Origin: Mycolicibacterium moriokaense
Lineage (GTDB): Bacteria > Actinomycetota > Actinomycetes > Mycobacteriales > Mycobacteriaceae
NCBI RefSeq assembly: GCF_003347205.1
Contig: NZ_QQBJ01000002.1
Span: 248,001 to 312,000, forward strand
Reading direction: 5' to 3'
Length of the DNA stretch: 64,000 nt
The notes under the pieces are model-generated. The model ran no database searches and was not told the origin of the DNA. It saw nothing but the letters and a program-made list of their open reading frames with translations. Each line of letters opens with the position of its first letter. Within the stretch, counting starts at the first letter, position 1. The position numbers and the translations under genes were made by a program. Shown here piece after piece: positions 39,230-47,688 of this stretch.

Positions 39230-40327
39230 ATGAATTTTGGTTACAGCGCCGAACAAGAGGCATTCCGCGCTTCGCTGCGTGGCTTACTGCGCGAAGCGGC
39301 GACACCGGCGCGCGTTCGCGAGGTGCTCGCCGCGGACGGATACGACAAACCGCTGTGGGAACGGCTGTGCGCGGAGTTGGACTTGCCCACTCTGCACGTC
39401 CCGGTGGAGTACGGCGGAGCGGACGCCACCCTGGTCGAGACCGCCCTCGTGTTCTGCGAACTCGGCCGGACGGTGGCCCCGATTCCGTTGGCGACCAGTG
39501 CATTCGCGATCGAGGCGGTGCTGCGGGCCGGCGATGAGGAGCAACGCAGAAGGCTGCTCAAGGGCCTCGTGTGCGGCGAGGACATCGGGGCGTTCGCGGT
39601 CGCGGGCCCCGGCGACACCGACCCGTCGACGGCGCGGGTGCGGGCCGAACGCAGCGGCGACGACACCGTGCTGACCGGTACGTGCGGCCCCGTGTTGCAC
39701 GGCCAAATCGCCGACCTCTTCGTGGTGCCTGCGGTGGCCGACGGTGCGGTCGCTCTGCACGTCGTGGCGGCCGACGCTCCCGGGGTCACCGTGGTCAGCC
39801 TGCCTTCCTTCGACATCACCCGACCGGTCGCGGAGTTGCAGCTTGATCGGGCCCCGGCCGAGGCGCTTACCGCCGGTGGCCCCGACACGGTCGAGCGGGT
39901 GCTGGACGTGGCGCGGGTGCTGCTGGCGGCCGAGATGCTCGGCGGTGCCGAAGCCTGCCTGCAGATGACAGTCGAATACGCCTGCAGTCGAAAGCAATTC
40001 GGTCGTGCGATCGGATCGTTCCAGGCGGTCAAACACGCCTGCGCCGACATGATGATCGAAATCGACGCCACCCGCGCGGCGGTGATGTTCGCCGCGATGT
40101 GCGCGGCGGACGGTCGCGAACTGCCGATCGCCGCACCGTTGGCGAAGGCCCAGGCGGCGGACGCCTTCGCGCTGTGCGCCGGTTCGGCCATTCAGGCGCA
40201 CGGCGGCATCGCCTTCACCTGGGAGCACGACCTGCACCTGTACTTCCGGCGCGCCACGACCAGTCAGGCGCTGTTCGGCAGCAGCACACACCACCGCGCA
40301 CTGCTCGCCGACCGCGCCGGCCTGTGA
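39230..40327 (+). CDS. fadE18: Acyl-CoA dehydrogenase FadE18 (partner subunit)
   Basis: The 365-residue shorter FadE starts one base after fadE17 stops. It has the N-terminal helical domain (SAEQEAFRASLRGLL; VPVEYGGADATLVE) and a C-terminal domain (YACSRKQFGRAIGSFQAVKH; IQAHGGIAFTWEHDLHLYFR). The middle flavin loop is weaker (GAFAVAGPGDTDPSTA), as in the second subunit of heteromeric FadE pairs, where FAD sites are shared between chains. It would act only with FadE17. ATG at 39230 fits the family N-terminus. Confidence 0.9.
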   Translation: MNFGYSAEQEAFRASLRGLLREAATPARVREVLAADGYDKPLWERLCAELDLPTLHVPVEYGGADATLVETALVFCELGRTVAPIPLATSAFAIEAVLRAGDEEQRRRLLKGLVCGEDIGAFAVAGPGDTDPSTARVRAERSGDDTVLTGTCGPVLHGQIADLFVVPAVADGAVALHVVAADAPGVTVVSLPSFDITRPVAELQLDRAPAEALTAGGPDTVERVLDVARVLLAAEMLGGAEACLQMTVEYACSRKQFGRAIGSFQAVKHACADMMIEIDATRAAVMFAAMCAADGRELPIAAPLAKAQAADAFALCAGSAIQAHGGIAFTWEHDLHLYFRRATTSQALFGSSTHHRALLADRAGL

Positions 40328-40352
40328 CCGCCACTCGGCAAGGAGGATAGCG

Positions 40353-43300
40353 ATGACCCCGTCACCTTCGGCCTGCACCGGCATCACCTTCAGCGATGTC
40401 CTGCGCCGCCACGCGCTGGCCAGGCCGAGCGCGATCGCGTTCGTCGATCCGCGCCGCCGGTGCACGTTCGCCGAACTGGAGGACCGGGTGAACCGGCTGG
40501 CGAACGCCCTGTCCGCGCGCGGGGTGGGCGGCGGTGACCGGGTCGCCGTTCTCGGCCACAACAGCCTCGACGTCGTCGAGTCTTGGCTGGGCGCATTGCG
40601 GTTGGGGGCGATCGTGGTGCCCGTCAACTTCCGGATGGTCGCCGACGAGCTCGCCTATCTGCTCGCCGACAGCGGCTCGGTCGCGGTCGTTGCCGATGTC
40701 GGGCTGGCGCCGCTCGTGGAACTCGCGCGGGCCGATGCACCGTCGGTGCGCACCGTGCTGACCATCGGTGGCGACCTCGACGAGGCGTTGAACGCCGCGG
40801 GCAGCACCGACGTCGACGTCGACGTCGGCGACGAGGCACCCGCGTTCATCATGTACACGTCCGGGACGACCGGATTTCCGAAGGGAGCGGTGCTCACCCA
40901 CCGCAACCTGTACCTGCATGCGTTCAGTTCCATGGCCACGCTCGGTCACCGCGCCGACGACGGCTGCTGGATGGCGGTCGCGCCGCTGTTCCACACCGCG
41001 GGCGCGTCGGGCATGCTGCCGACGTTCCTCACCGGCGGCACGGTCGTCATACCGCCGTCCGGCGGCTTCGACGCCGCTGCGACGCTGGACCTGATCGCCG
41101 GCGAGCAGGTCACGTCGTGCTTCATGACACCGGCACAATGGCAGCAGGTCTGCGCGCTGCCAGACCTCGGCTCGTGGGACCTGTCCCGGCTGCGTCGCGT
41201 CTGGTGGGGTGCCGCACCCGCCTCGACATCGTTGTTGCGCAGCATGATCGATGCTTTCCCGCACGCCGAGATCGTCGCCGCATTCGGGCAGACCGAATGC
41301 AGCCCCATCACCTGCCTACTCCGGGGCGAGGACTCCGTCCGCAAGATCGGGTCGGTCGGCCGGCCGATGCTCAACGTCGAGGTCCGCATCGTCGACGACG
41401 ACATGAACGACGTCACCGTCGGCGAAGTGGGCGAGATCGTGTACCTGGGCCCGCTGGTGATGAAGGAGTACTGGAACAAGGACTCCGACACGGCGGAGGC
41501 CTTCCGCGGCGGCTGGTTTCATTCCGGCGACCTCGTCCGCCGCGACGACGAGGGCTACATCTACGTCGTCGACCGCAAGAAGGACATGATCATCTCCGGC
41601 GGTGAGAACATCTACTGCGCCGAGGTGGAGAACGTGCTGTCTGCCCATCCGAAGGTCGCCGAGGCGGCGATCATCGGTGTGCCCGACGCGGTCTGGGGCG
41701 AAAGCCCGATGGCGATCGTCGTCCCCCGCGACCCCGCCGATCCACCGGCGGAGGCTGACATCGAGTCGCACTGCCGCCGACACCTCGCCGCCTACAAGCG
41801 CCCGCACCATGTGGTCATCGTCGACGCGCTGCCGCGCAATGCCGGCGGCAAGGTGCTCAAGAACCGTCTGCGGGAACAGCACATCCTGCGGTCTTACGCC
41901 GCTGGGCCCACCGACACGCCCCTACTCGAAGAGACGATCGGGCAGAACTTCGAGCGCGCGGCGTCGACGTACGGCGATCTCGAGGCGCTCGTCGACGTCG
42001 GGGGATGCCGACGGTGGACGTATGCCGAACTGAACGCCGAGGTCGACCGCGTGGCGCGCGCGTTGCTGGCCGCCGGCATCGAACGCGGTGATCGAGTCGG
42101 CATCTGGGCGCCGAACTGCCCGGAATGGACGATGCTGCAGTTCGCGACGGCGAAGATCGGTGCGGTGCTGGTGACGATCAACCCCGCCTATCGCACCCAC
42201 GAGCTGGCCTACGTGCTTCGGCAGTCGGGCACGCGGCTGCTGGTGTCGGCGACAGCCTTCAAGACCTCCGATTACGAAGCGATGGTCGCCGAGGTGCGCC
42301 CGGAAGCACCCGACCTGCGCGAGGTCGTCTTTCTGGGCACCGACGACTGGAATCGGTTCCGCGACAGCGCGGATCTGACATTAGTCGACGCATTGCGCTC
42401 GAGGATGGCGACCCTGGAACCGACCGACCCGATCAACATCCAATACACCTCGGGCACAACGGGCTTCCCCAAGGGCGCCACTCTGTCACACCGCAACATC
42501 CTCAACAACGGCTTCTTCGTCACCGACCTGATCAAGCTCGGTCCAGGCGATCGACTGTGCATCCCGGTGCCCTTCTACCACTGCTTCGGCATGGTGATGG
42601 GCAACCTGGGCGCCACCACCCACGGCGCCACCATGGTGATACCGGCGGCGGGTTTCGACGCGGGCGCGACGTTGGCTGCGATCGAAAAGGAGCGCTGCAC
42701 GGGGGTTTACGGCGTTCCGACGATGTTCATCGCGATGCTGGGCGACCCGACGCTCGGCGATCGCGATCTATCGTCGCTGCGCACCGGCATCATGGCCGGC
42801 GCCACCTGCCCGATGGAGTTGATGAAGCGCTGCGTCGACGTGCTGAACATGTCCGAGGTGGCGATCGCCTACGGCATGACCGAGACGTCGCCGGTGTCGT
42901 GCCAGACGCTCATCGACGACGACCTGGATCGGCGCACCGCCACGGTGGGTCGGGCGCATCCGCACGTGGAGGTCAAGATCGTCGACCCCGAGTCCGGCGA
43001 TATCGTGAAACGTGGTGAGCCCGGCGAGTTCTGCACTCGGGGCTATTCGGTGATGCTCGGCTACTGGCGCGACGACGACCGGACCCGCGAGGCGATCGAC
43101 GACGACGGCTGGATGCACACCGGCGATCTCGCCGTCATGCGTGACGACGGCTACTGCATGATCATCGGGCGGATCAAGGACATGGTGATCCGCGGTGGCG
43201 AAAATGTGTACCCGCGCGAAATCGAGGAGTTTCTGCACACCCACCCCGACGTCCAGGACGCACAGGTGATCGGTGTTCCCGATGCCACCTACGGCGAGGA

Positions 43301-43499
43301 GATCTGCGCGTGGATCAAGATGCGGGCGGGCAGTACACCGCTGGACGCCGACTCGGTGCGAACGTTCGCTTCACAGAAGTTGGCGCACTACAAGATTCCC
43401 CGCTATGTGCGCATCGTCGACGAGTTCCCCATGACGGTCACCGGGAAGGTGCGCAAGGTCGAGATGCGCACCGAGACCGTCCGCCTGCTGGGCCTGTGA
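40353..43499 (+). CDS. Tandem fusion of two complete acyl-CoA synthetases (FadD-FadD)
   Basis: One 1048-residue frame. Half 1 (to about residue 512) has YTSGTTGFPKG (P-loop A3), AFGQTE (A5), GWFHSGDLVRRDDEG (A7), DRKKDMIISGGENIY (A8) and the A10 lysine in AGGKVLKNRLR. Half 2 (about 525-1048) repeats all of these: YTSGTTGFPKG, AYGMTE, GWMHTGDLA, GRIKDMVIRGGENVY and VTGKVRKVEMR. Both therefore look able to adenylate an acid and form a CoA thioester. A strong AAGGAGGA box precedes the ATG by 5 nt. It lies 25 bp after fadE18, so it is probably the activating enzyme of this operon. Separate single-domain FadDs of about 500-550 residues are the norm. Confidence 0.92.
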   Translation: MTPSPSACTGITFSDVLRRHALARPSAIAFVDPRRRCTFAELEDRVNRLANALSARGVGGGDRVAVLGHNSLDVVESWLGALRLGAIVVPVNFRMVADELAYLLADSGSVAVVADVGLAPLVELARADAPSVRTVLTIGGDLDEALNAAGSTDVDVDVGDEAPAFIMYTSGTTGFPKGAVLTHRNLYLHAFSSMATLGHRADDGCWMAVAPLFHTAGASGMLPTFLTGGTVVIPPSGGFDAAATLDLIAGEQVTSCFMTPAQWQQVCALPDLGSWDLSRLRRVWWGAAPASTSLLRSMIDAFPHAEIVAAFGQTECSPITCLLRGEDSVRKIGSVGRPMLNVEVRIVDDDMNDVTVGEVGEIVYLGPLVMKEYWNKDSDTAEAFRGGWFHSGDLVRRDDEGYIYVVDRKKDMIISGGENIYCAEVENVLSAHPKVAEAAIIGVPDAVWGESPMAIVVPRDPADPPAEADIESHCRRHLAAYKRPHHVVIVDALPRNAGGKVLKNRLREQHILRSYAAGPTDTPLLEETIGQNFERAASTYGDLEALVDVGGCRRWTYAELNAEVDRVARALLAAGIERGDRVGIWAPNCPEWTMLQFATAKIGAVLVTINPAYRTHELAYVLRQSGTRLLVSATAFKTSDYEAMVAEVRPEAPDLREVVFLGTDDWNRFRDSADLTLVDALRSRMATLEPTDPINIQYTSGTTGFPKGATLSHRNILNNGFFVTDLIKLGPGDRLCIPVPFYHCFGMVMGNLGATTHGATMVIPAAGFDAGATLAAIEKERCTGVYGVPTMFIAMLGDPTLGDRDLSSLRTGIMAGATCPMELMKRCVDVLNMSEVAIAYGMTETSPVSCQTLIDDDLDRRTATVGRAHPHVEVKIVDPESGDIVKRGEPGEFCTRGYSVMLGYWRDDDRTREAIDDDGWMHTGDLAVMRDDGYCMIIGRIKDMVIRGGENVYPREIEEFLHTHPDVQDAQVIGVPDATYGEEICAWIKMRAGSTPLDADSVRTFASQKLAHYKIPRYVRIVDEFPMTVTGKVRKVEMRTETVRLLGL

Positions 43500-43510
43500 A
43501 CGCAGGTCAC

Positions 43511-43527
43511 CCCGCTCGGCGAGCGGG
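43511..43527. terminator. Hairpin between convergent genes
   Basis: CCCGCTC-GGC-GAGCGGG, a perfect 7-bp GC-rich stem with a 3-nt loop, occupies the 36-bp gap between the FadD fusion and the ABC ATPase gene. There is no T-run, so it could act on both strands as a Rho-assisted or mycobacterial L-shaped terminator. Confidence 0.55.
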
Positions 43528-43535
43528 AGTAGTGG

Positions 43536-44360
43536 CTAGCCCTTGTCGCCGCGCAGTTCGTGCGACAGCGCCTCGAGTTCGTCGCCGCCTGCCATCTCCT
43601 GGGTGAGGTGTTCGAGGGTGATGTCGTCGTAGGTGCAGTCGAGCTTCTGCTGTCCGCGGTTGAGCAGCACGAAGTGGTCGCCGACCATGTGCGCGTGATG
43701 CGGGTTGTGGGTGATGAACACGACGCCGAAGCCCGCCTCCTTGGCGGCGGTGATGTACTTGAGCACAACACCGGACTGCTTGACGCCCAGTGCGGCCGTC
43801 GGCTCGTCGAGGATCAGCACGCGTGCGCCGAAGAACACCGCCCGCGCGATCGCGACGCACTGCCGCTGCCCGCCCGAGAGCGAGCCGATCGGCACGTCGA
43901 CGTCGGGCAGATCGATGCCCATCTTGTGCAGCTCCGACAGCGTGGTGGCCCGCATCGCGTTGGCGTCCAACGACCACGGGAAGCGGCCCTGCCGGATCTC
44001 CTGGCCCAGGAAGAAGTTGCGCCACACCGGCATCAGCGGCACGACGGCGAGGTTCTGATAAACCGTCGCGATCCCCTTGCCCAGTGAATCCTTCGGCGAG
44101 GTGAACTTGGTCGGCTCACCGTCGACCAGCAGTTCGCCCTCGGTCTGCGGGTGATAGCCGGCGATGATCTTGATCAGCGTCGACTTGCCCGCGCCGTTGT
44201 CGCCGAGGATGCCGGTGACCTCGCCGGCGTGCACGCGCAGCGAGATGTCCTTCAGCGCAGTGATGTTGCCGTAGGACTTGCCGACGTTGCGCAGCTCGAC
44301 CAGCGGCACCTTGCCGCCCGAAGGGGCTTCTTCCACGGCCTTGTCAACAGTTGCGGTCAC
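43536..44360 (-). CDS. Sugar ABC transporter ATP-binding protein
   Basis: The 274-residue single-cassette ATPase has Walker A GDNGAGKST (about residue 54), a Q-loop at ATVYQNLA, signature LSGGQRQ, Walker B VLILDEPTAAL and switch His in ITHNPHH. It is half the length of classic RbsA-type double ATPases, like FrcA-type single-cassette sugar importers. It energises uptake through the permease encoded just upstream, with a 4-bp gap. It is third in the SBP-permease-ATPase operon. Confidence 0.93.
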   Translation of the reverse strand: MTATVDKAVEEAPSGGKVPLVELRNVGKSYGNITALKDISLRVHAGEVTGILGDNGAGKSTLIKIIAGYHPQTEGELLVDGEPTKFTSPKDSLGKGIATVYQNLAVVPLMPVWRNFFLGQEIRQGRFPWSLDANAMRATTLSELHKMGIDLPDVDVPIGSLSGGQRQCVAIARAVFFGARVLILDEPTAALGVKQSGVVLKYITAAKEAGFGVVFITHNPHHAHMVGDHFVLLNRGQQKLDCTYDDITLEHLTQEMAGGDELEALSHELRGDKG

Positions 44361-44364
44361 TGGG

Positions 44365-45423
44365 TCACCTCTTAGCGGCGTAGTTGCGGAATGCGTTGTT
44401 GGCGATCACCGCGAACAGCAGCATCACGCCCATGAAGAACTTGAACCAGTCGGGATTCCACCCCGCGTACACGATGCCCTGTTGCACCATGCCGAAGATG
44501 AACGCGCCGATCGCCGCGCCGATCGCCGTGCCGTAACCGCCGGTGAGCAGACACCCGCCGATGACGGCCGCGATGATGTAGATGAACTCGTTGCCCACGC
44601 CCTGGCCAGACTGCACCGTGTTGAAGGCGAACAACAGGTGCATGCCCGCGAACCAGGCGCAGAAGCCGACGAACATGAACAGCCCGATCTTCACCGCGGT
44701 CACCGGAACACCCACCGCGCGAGCGCTTTCCTGGTCGCCGCCGACGGCGAAGATCCAGTTGCCGACACGGGTCTTGAACAACACGTAGGTCGCGACGACG
44801 GTGAACAGCAGCCACCAGAACACGGTGATGCGCACCTCGACACCGAAGATCGACCAGCTCGACGAGAACACCTTCTGCGCCGATGCCCAGCCCTGCATGT
44901 CGTTCACGCTCGGCGTGGCGACCTGGCCCGAGATCAGCTTGGTCACCGCGAGGTTGATGCCGGTCAGCATCAGCAGCGTGCCCAGCGTGATCAGGAAGCT
45001 GGGGATCTTGGTCTTCATCACCAGGTAGCCGTTGAAGAATCCGACCGCCAGCGCGACCAGCAGCGCCAAACCCGCTCCTGCCCACAGGTTCAGGTGCAGG
45101 TTGTAGGCCAGCATCGAGGCTGCCAGCGAACTCGTCGTCACCGCGACACCCGAGGACAGGTCGAACTCGCCGCCGATCATCAACAGCGCGACCGCGCACG
45201 CCATGATGCCGATGGTCGAACTGGCGTACAGCACCGTCGCCAGCGCCTCGGGGCTGCGGAACGGCGGCGCGACCACCAGGAAGAAGATGAAGATCGCCAC
45301 CGCGCCGATCGCCGCGCCCATCTCCGGGCGAATCAGCAGACGCTGCAGTCGGTTGCGTTCCTTGACTCGCTCATCGCGAACGAGCTTGTGGCCGCCGACG
45401 TCCAGATCAGTTTTCGTAGTCAT
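44365..45423 (-). CDS. Sugar ABC transporter permease (RbsC/FrcB family)
   Basis: The 352-residue protein has about nine or ten hydrophobic segments (AAIGAVAIFIFFLVVAPPF, IGIMACAVALLMIGGEFDLS, FINGYLVMK-type loop, INLAVTKLISG, GGCLLTGGYGTAIGAAIGAF). The GGEFDLSSG stretch is conserved in ribose/inositol-class permeases. ATG at 45423 was preferred to the TTG at 45429 because AAGGA then has correct 8-nt spacing. It forms the membrane channel of the importer, probably for myo-inositol or a related polyol given the shared operator with the iol operon. Confidence 0.92.
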   Translation of the reverse strand: MTTKTDLDVGGHKLVRDERVKERNRLQRLLIRPEMGAAIGAVAIFIFFLVVAPPFRSPEALATVLYASSTIGIMACAVALLMIGGEFDLSSGVAVTTSSLAASMLAYNLHLNLWAGAGLALLVALAVGFFNGYLVMKTKIPSFLITLGTLLMLTGINLAVTKLISGQVATPSVNDMQGWASAQKVFSSSWSIFGVEVRITVFWWLLFTVVATYVLFKTRVGNWIFAVGGDQESARAVGVPVTAVKIGLFMFVGFCAWFAGMHLLFAFNTVQSGQGVGNEFIYIIAAVIGGCLLTGGYGTAIGAAIGAFIFGMVQQGIVYAGWNPDWFKFFMGVMLLFAVIANNAFRNYAAKR

Positions 45424-45447
45424 GTCCAATTTCCTTCTGCGCGAGGC

Positions 45448-46437
45448 TCAACGGGTTCCGGACTTGGCCAGCTCGGCGACCGAGTCGATGTTCGTCTCGT
45501 CGATGAACGACGGACCCGTCAGCGTGGCTTCACCGCCACCGATCAGGTTCTTGTTGTTCAGGTAGAGCCACAGCGAGTCGACCGCCAGGTACCCCTGCAG
45601 GAAGGGCTGCTGATCGACGGCCCACTTGACGTCGCCCTTCTTGATCGCGTCGACGAGTGCGGCATTGGTGTCGAAGGTGACCACCTGCGCGGAGCTTCCC
45701 GCGTTACCGACCGACTGCACGGCGGCCAGCGCGATCGGCGCGCCCAGGGCGACAACGTGATCGATCGACTTGTCCTGCTGCAGTTTGGCGGTGATGGTCG
45801 ACTCGACCGACGGCATGTCCTTGCTGTTGACGTTCAAGATCTCGGATTGGCCCTTGAAGCCTTCCTTGACACCGGCACACCGCGACTCCAGCGCGACCTG
45901 ACCCTGTTCCTGGATGACGCAGATGACTTTCTTGGCGCCGTCCTTGTTCAGCCGCTCGCCGGCGGCGATGCCTGCCAGCTTCTCGTCCTGGCCGAAGTAC
46001 TCCTGAACGCCCATCGCCTTCCAGTTGTCGAAGCCGGAGTTGAAGGCGACGACGGGAATGCCCTTGTCCAGCGCGGCCTTGACCGCGGGGGCCATCGCGT
46101 CGGGCTTCGCCAGCGTCAGGGCGATGCCGTCGACACCGCTGTCGATGGCGGTCTGCACCAGGTTGGCCTGGTTGGGCGCCTCGGGGTCGTTGGAGTAGCG
46201 CAACTCGATGTTGTCCTTGTCGGCTGCGGCCTGAGCACCCTTGCGGATCAAGTCCCAGAACGAGTCGCCCGGCACCTCGTGGGTGATCATCGCGACGGTG
46301 GCCCGCGGGGTGTTGGCCTGGCCTGCACCCATCCCGCCGCCGGTGTCGCGGGGCTTGCCTCCGGTGGACGAACACGACGCGATCCCGAGCACGAGCACCG
46401 CTGCCCCCGCGACAGCCGCGAGCCGACTGAACCTCAT
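45448..46437 (-). CDS. Sugar-binding lipoprotein of the ABC transporter
   Basis: The 329-residue protein has a lipoprotein signal (LAAVAGAAVLVLGIASCSS; lipobox IASC, Cys22). The mature part is a periplasmic-binding-protein type 1 fold: VAMITHEVPGDSFWDLIRKG, AIDSGVDGIALTLAKPDA, IPVVAFNSG, FDTNAALVDAIKKGDVKWAVDQQPFLQGY. That last block is typical of ribose/inositol-type binding proteins. It is first in its operon; the promoter region upstream carries the motif shared with the iol operon. Confidence 0.92.
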   Translation of the reverse strand: MRFSRLAAVAGAAVLVLGIASCSSTGGKPRDTGGGMGAGQANTPRATVAMITHEVPGDSFWDLIRKGAQAAADKDNIELRYSNDPEAPNQANLVQTAIDSGVDGIALTLAKPDAMAPAVKAALDKGIPVVAFNSGFDNWKAMGVQEYFGQDEKLAGIAAGERLNKDGAKKVICVIQEQGQVALESRCAGVKEGFKGQSEILNVNSKDMPSVESTITAKLQQDKSIDHVVALGAPIALAAVQSVGNAGSSAQVVTFDTNAALVDAIKKGDVKWAVDQQPFLQGYLAVDSLWLYLNNKNLIGGGEATLTGPSFIDETNIDSVAELAKSGTR

Positions 46438-46504
46438 ATTTCCTCCGCTCTTCGCTGAGCGCTCATTGGAGTTTCACGCTCGCCTTCCGAGTGCGCCGTA
46501 GCAC

Positions 46505-46563
46505 GCCTCAGGGGTTGATGTAATACGGCTCACAAGAGAAAGTCAAGACTTTGTCCTGACATT
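46505..46563 (-). promoter_or_regulatory. Promoter and candidate IolR/GntR operator of the ABC transporter operon
   Basis: On the minus strand, AATGTCAGGACAAA (46563-46550) is followed after 3 nt by TTGACT (about 46546-46541) and after 17 nt more by TTACAT, giving a plausible -35/-10 pair. The core TGTC-AG-GACA is an inverted repeat. The identical 14-mer, with TTGAC at the same distance, lies upstream of the iol operon at 53887-53900. Confidence 0.7.
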
Positions 46564-46601
46564 AGGACTGCAGGTCATAGGCCGTCACCGATCATCGCAG
46601 G

Positions 46602-47594
46602 TCAGGCGGTTGGGGGTGCGGTAGAGCTGCGAACAATCAGCGTGGGTTCACGCGTGATGTCCACGGCGCCGCCGTCTGCCGAGGCATTGTCGAGCCGGTC
46701 CGCGAGCCGCTGCGTTGCCGCTTGAGCCAGGCCCGCGGAGTCTTGGCGAATAGTGGTCAGATCGATGTGGGCCAGCCCCGCCAATGGACTGTCGTCGAAG
46801 CCGAGCACCGAAACCTGCTGAGGGACTTCCACTCCCGCTCTGATCAGGGTATCCATCACCCCCAACGCGCAGCGGTCGTTGAAGGCGAACACGGCGCTGG
46901 GCAAAGCTTTCGCCGCAAGCATGGACGTTGCTGCAGCGGCGCCCTCACGTTCGGTGAGCCCGCCCGGGCCGACGAGGTGGGGCATCCCGGCCGAGGTCAT
47001 CGCCCGTCGGTATCCGCGCATCCGCTCGGCGCCGCCGGGCGCCCGTCCGCCGTCAAGGTAGGCGATCCGGCGGTGACCCAGCCCGATGAGGTGCTCAACT
47101 CCCAGCACCGCACCGGCAACGTCGTCACTGCGCACCGCGTCGACGCCGCGGACGCGCCGGGCCACGACCACCACGGGAAGCCGCTGAGCCAACTCGCGGA
47201 GTTCGCGCGCCGACAGTTCGGCGCCGATCAACACCAGGCCCTCGCACCTGTCGTCGACGAGCGTTCGCAGCGCGCGTCGCTCGTCGCGGTGCGGCGTCAC
47301 CGCGCTGAGGACGACGTCGTAGCCGAGCGCATCGGCGGCGACGTACACGCCGTCGACCAGGTCGGCGTGAAACTCCTGACCACCGGCGAAGGTGACGCCG
47401 ATGAGCTTCGTCCGCAGCTGCCGCAGGCGCCGGGCCCGCGGATCCGGCCGGTAGCCGATCTCGTCGGCGGCGCGGCGTACCCGCTCGCGCGTCTGCGCGC
47501 CGGCGCCGGGCGCGTCACGCATCACTATCGACACCAATGCACGAGAAACTCCGGCCCGGTCGGCGACGTCCTCGAGCGTGGGTCTGCGTTCCAC
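46602..47594 (-). CDS. LacI-family regulator
   Basis: The 330-residue protein has a LacI HTH at the N-terminus (TLEDVADRAGVSRALVSIVM), hinge, and a sugar-binding core (IGVTFAGGQEFHADLVDGVY; AVFAFNDRCALGVMDTLIRA; VSVLGFDDSPLAGL). It starts with GTG at 47594. It is divergent from the Gfo/Idh/MocA-isomerase pair across 94 bp that contain two CTAG-bounded palindromes, so it most likely represses that pair and itself. It closely resembles the LacI protein at 52022, especially around SNDRCALG. Confidence 0.92.
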   Translation of the reverse strand: MERRPTLEDVADRAGVSRALVSIVMRDAPGAGAQTRERVRRAADEIGYRPDPRARRLRQLRTKLIGVTFAGGQEFHADLVDGVYVAADALGYDVVLSAVTPHRDERRALRTLVDDRCEGLVLIGAELSARELRELAQRLPVVVVARRVRGVDAVRSDDVAGAVLGVEHLIGLGHRRIAYLDGGRAPGGAERMRGYRRAMTSAGMPHLVGPGGLTEREGAAAATSMLAAKALPSAVFAFNDRCALGVMDTLIRAGVEVPQQVSVLGFDDSPLAGLAHIDLTTIRQDSAGLAQAATQRLADRLDNASADGGAVDITREPTLIVRSSTAPPTA

Positions 47595-47603
47595 ACCGCA
47601 AGC

Positions 47604-47671
47604 CTAGATCGTTCTAGCGAAATTGTTGACGAAAGCCGGACACACGGCCTAGCTTGACTAGAACGTTCTAG
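47604..47671. promoter_or_regulatory. Pair of LacI-type operators
   Basis: CTAGATCGTTCTAG (47604-47617, one mismatched pair) and CTAGAACGTTCTAG (47658-47671, perfect 14-bp palindrome with the CG centre typical of LacI sites) lie in the divergent gap, centres 54 bp apart. The first is next to the regulator's start, the second 18 bp before the dehydrogenase start. Spacing suits looped repression of both genes. Confidence 0.8.
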
Positions 47672-47688
47672 TTGATTGGAGTCTGTCG

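Noticed and set aside
41860-41960. Possibility that the FadD fusion is two genes with a missed start
   Set aside because: No stop codon separates the halves, and no ribosome binding site with a start was evident at the junction. The single frame is kept, although assembly error cannot be excluded without reads.
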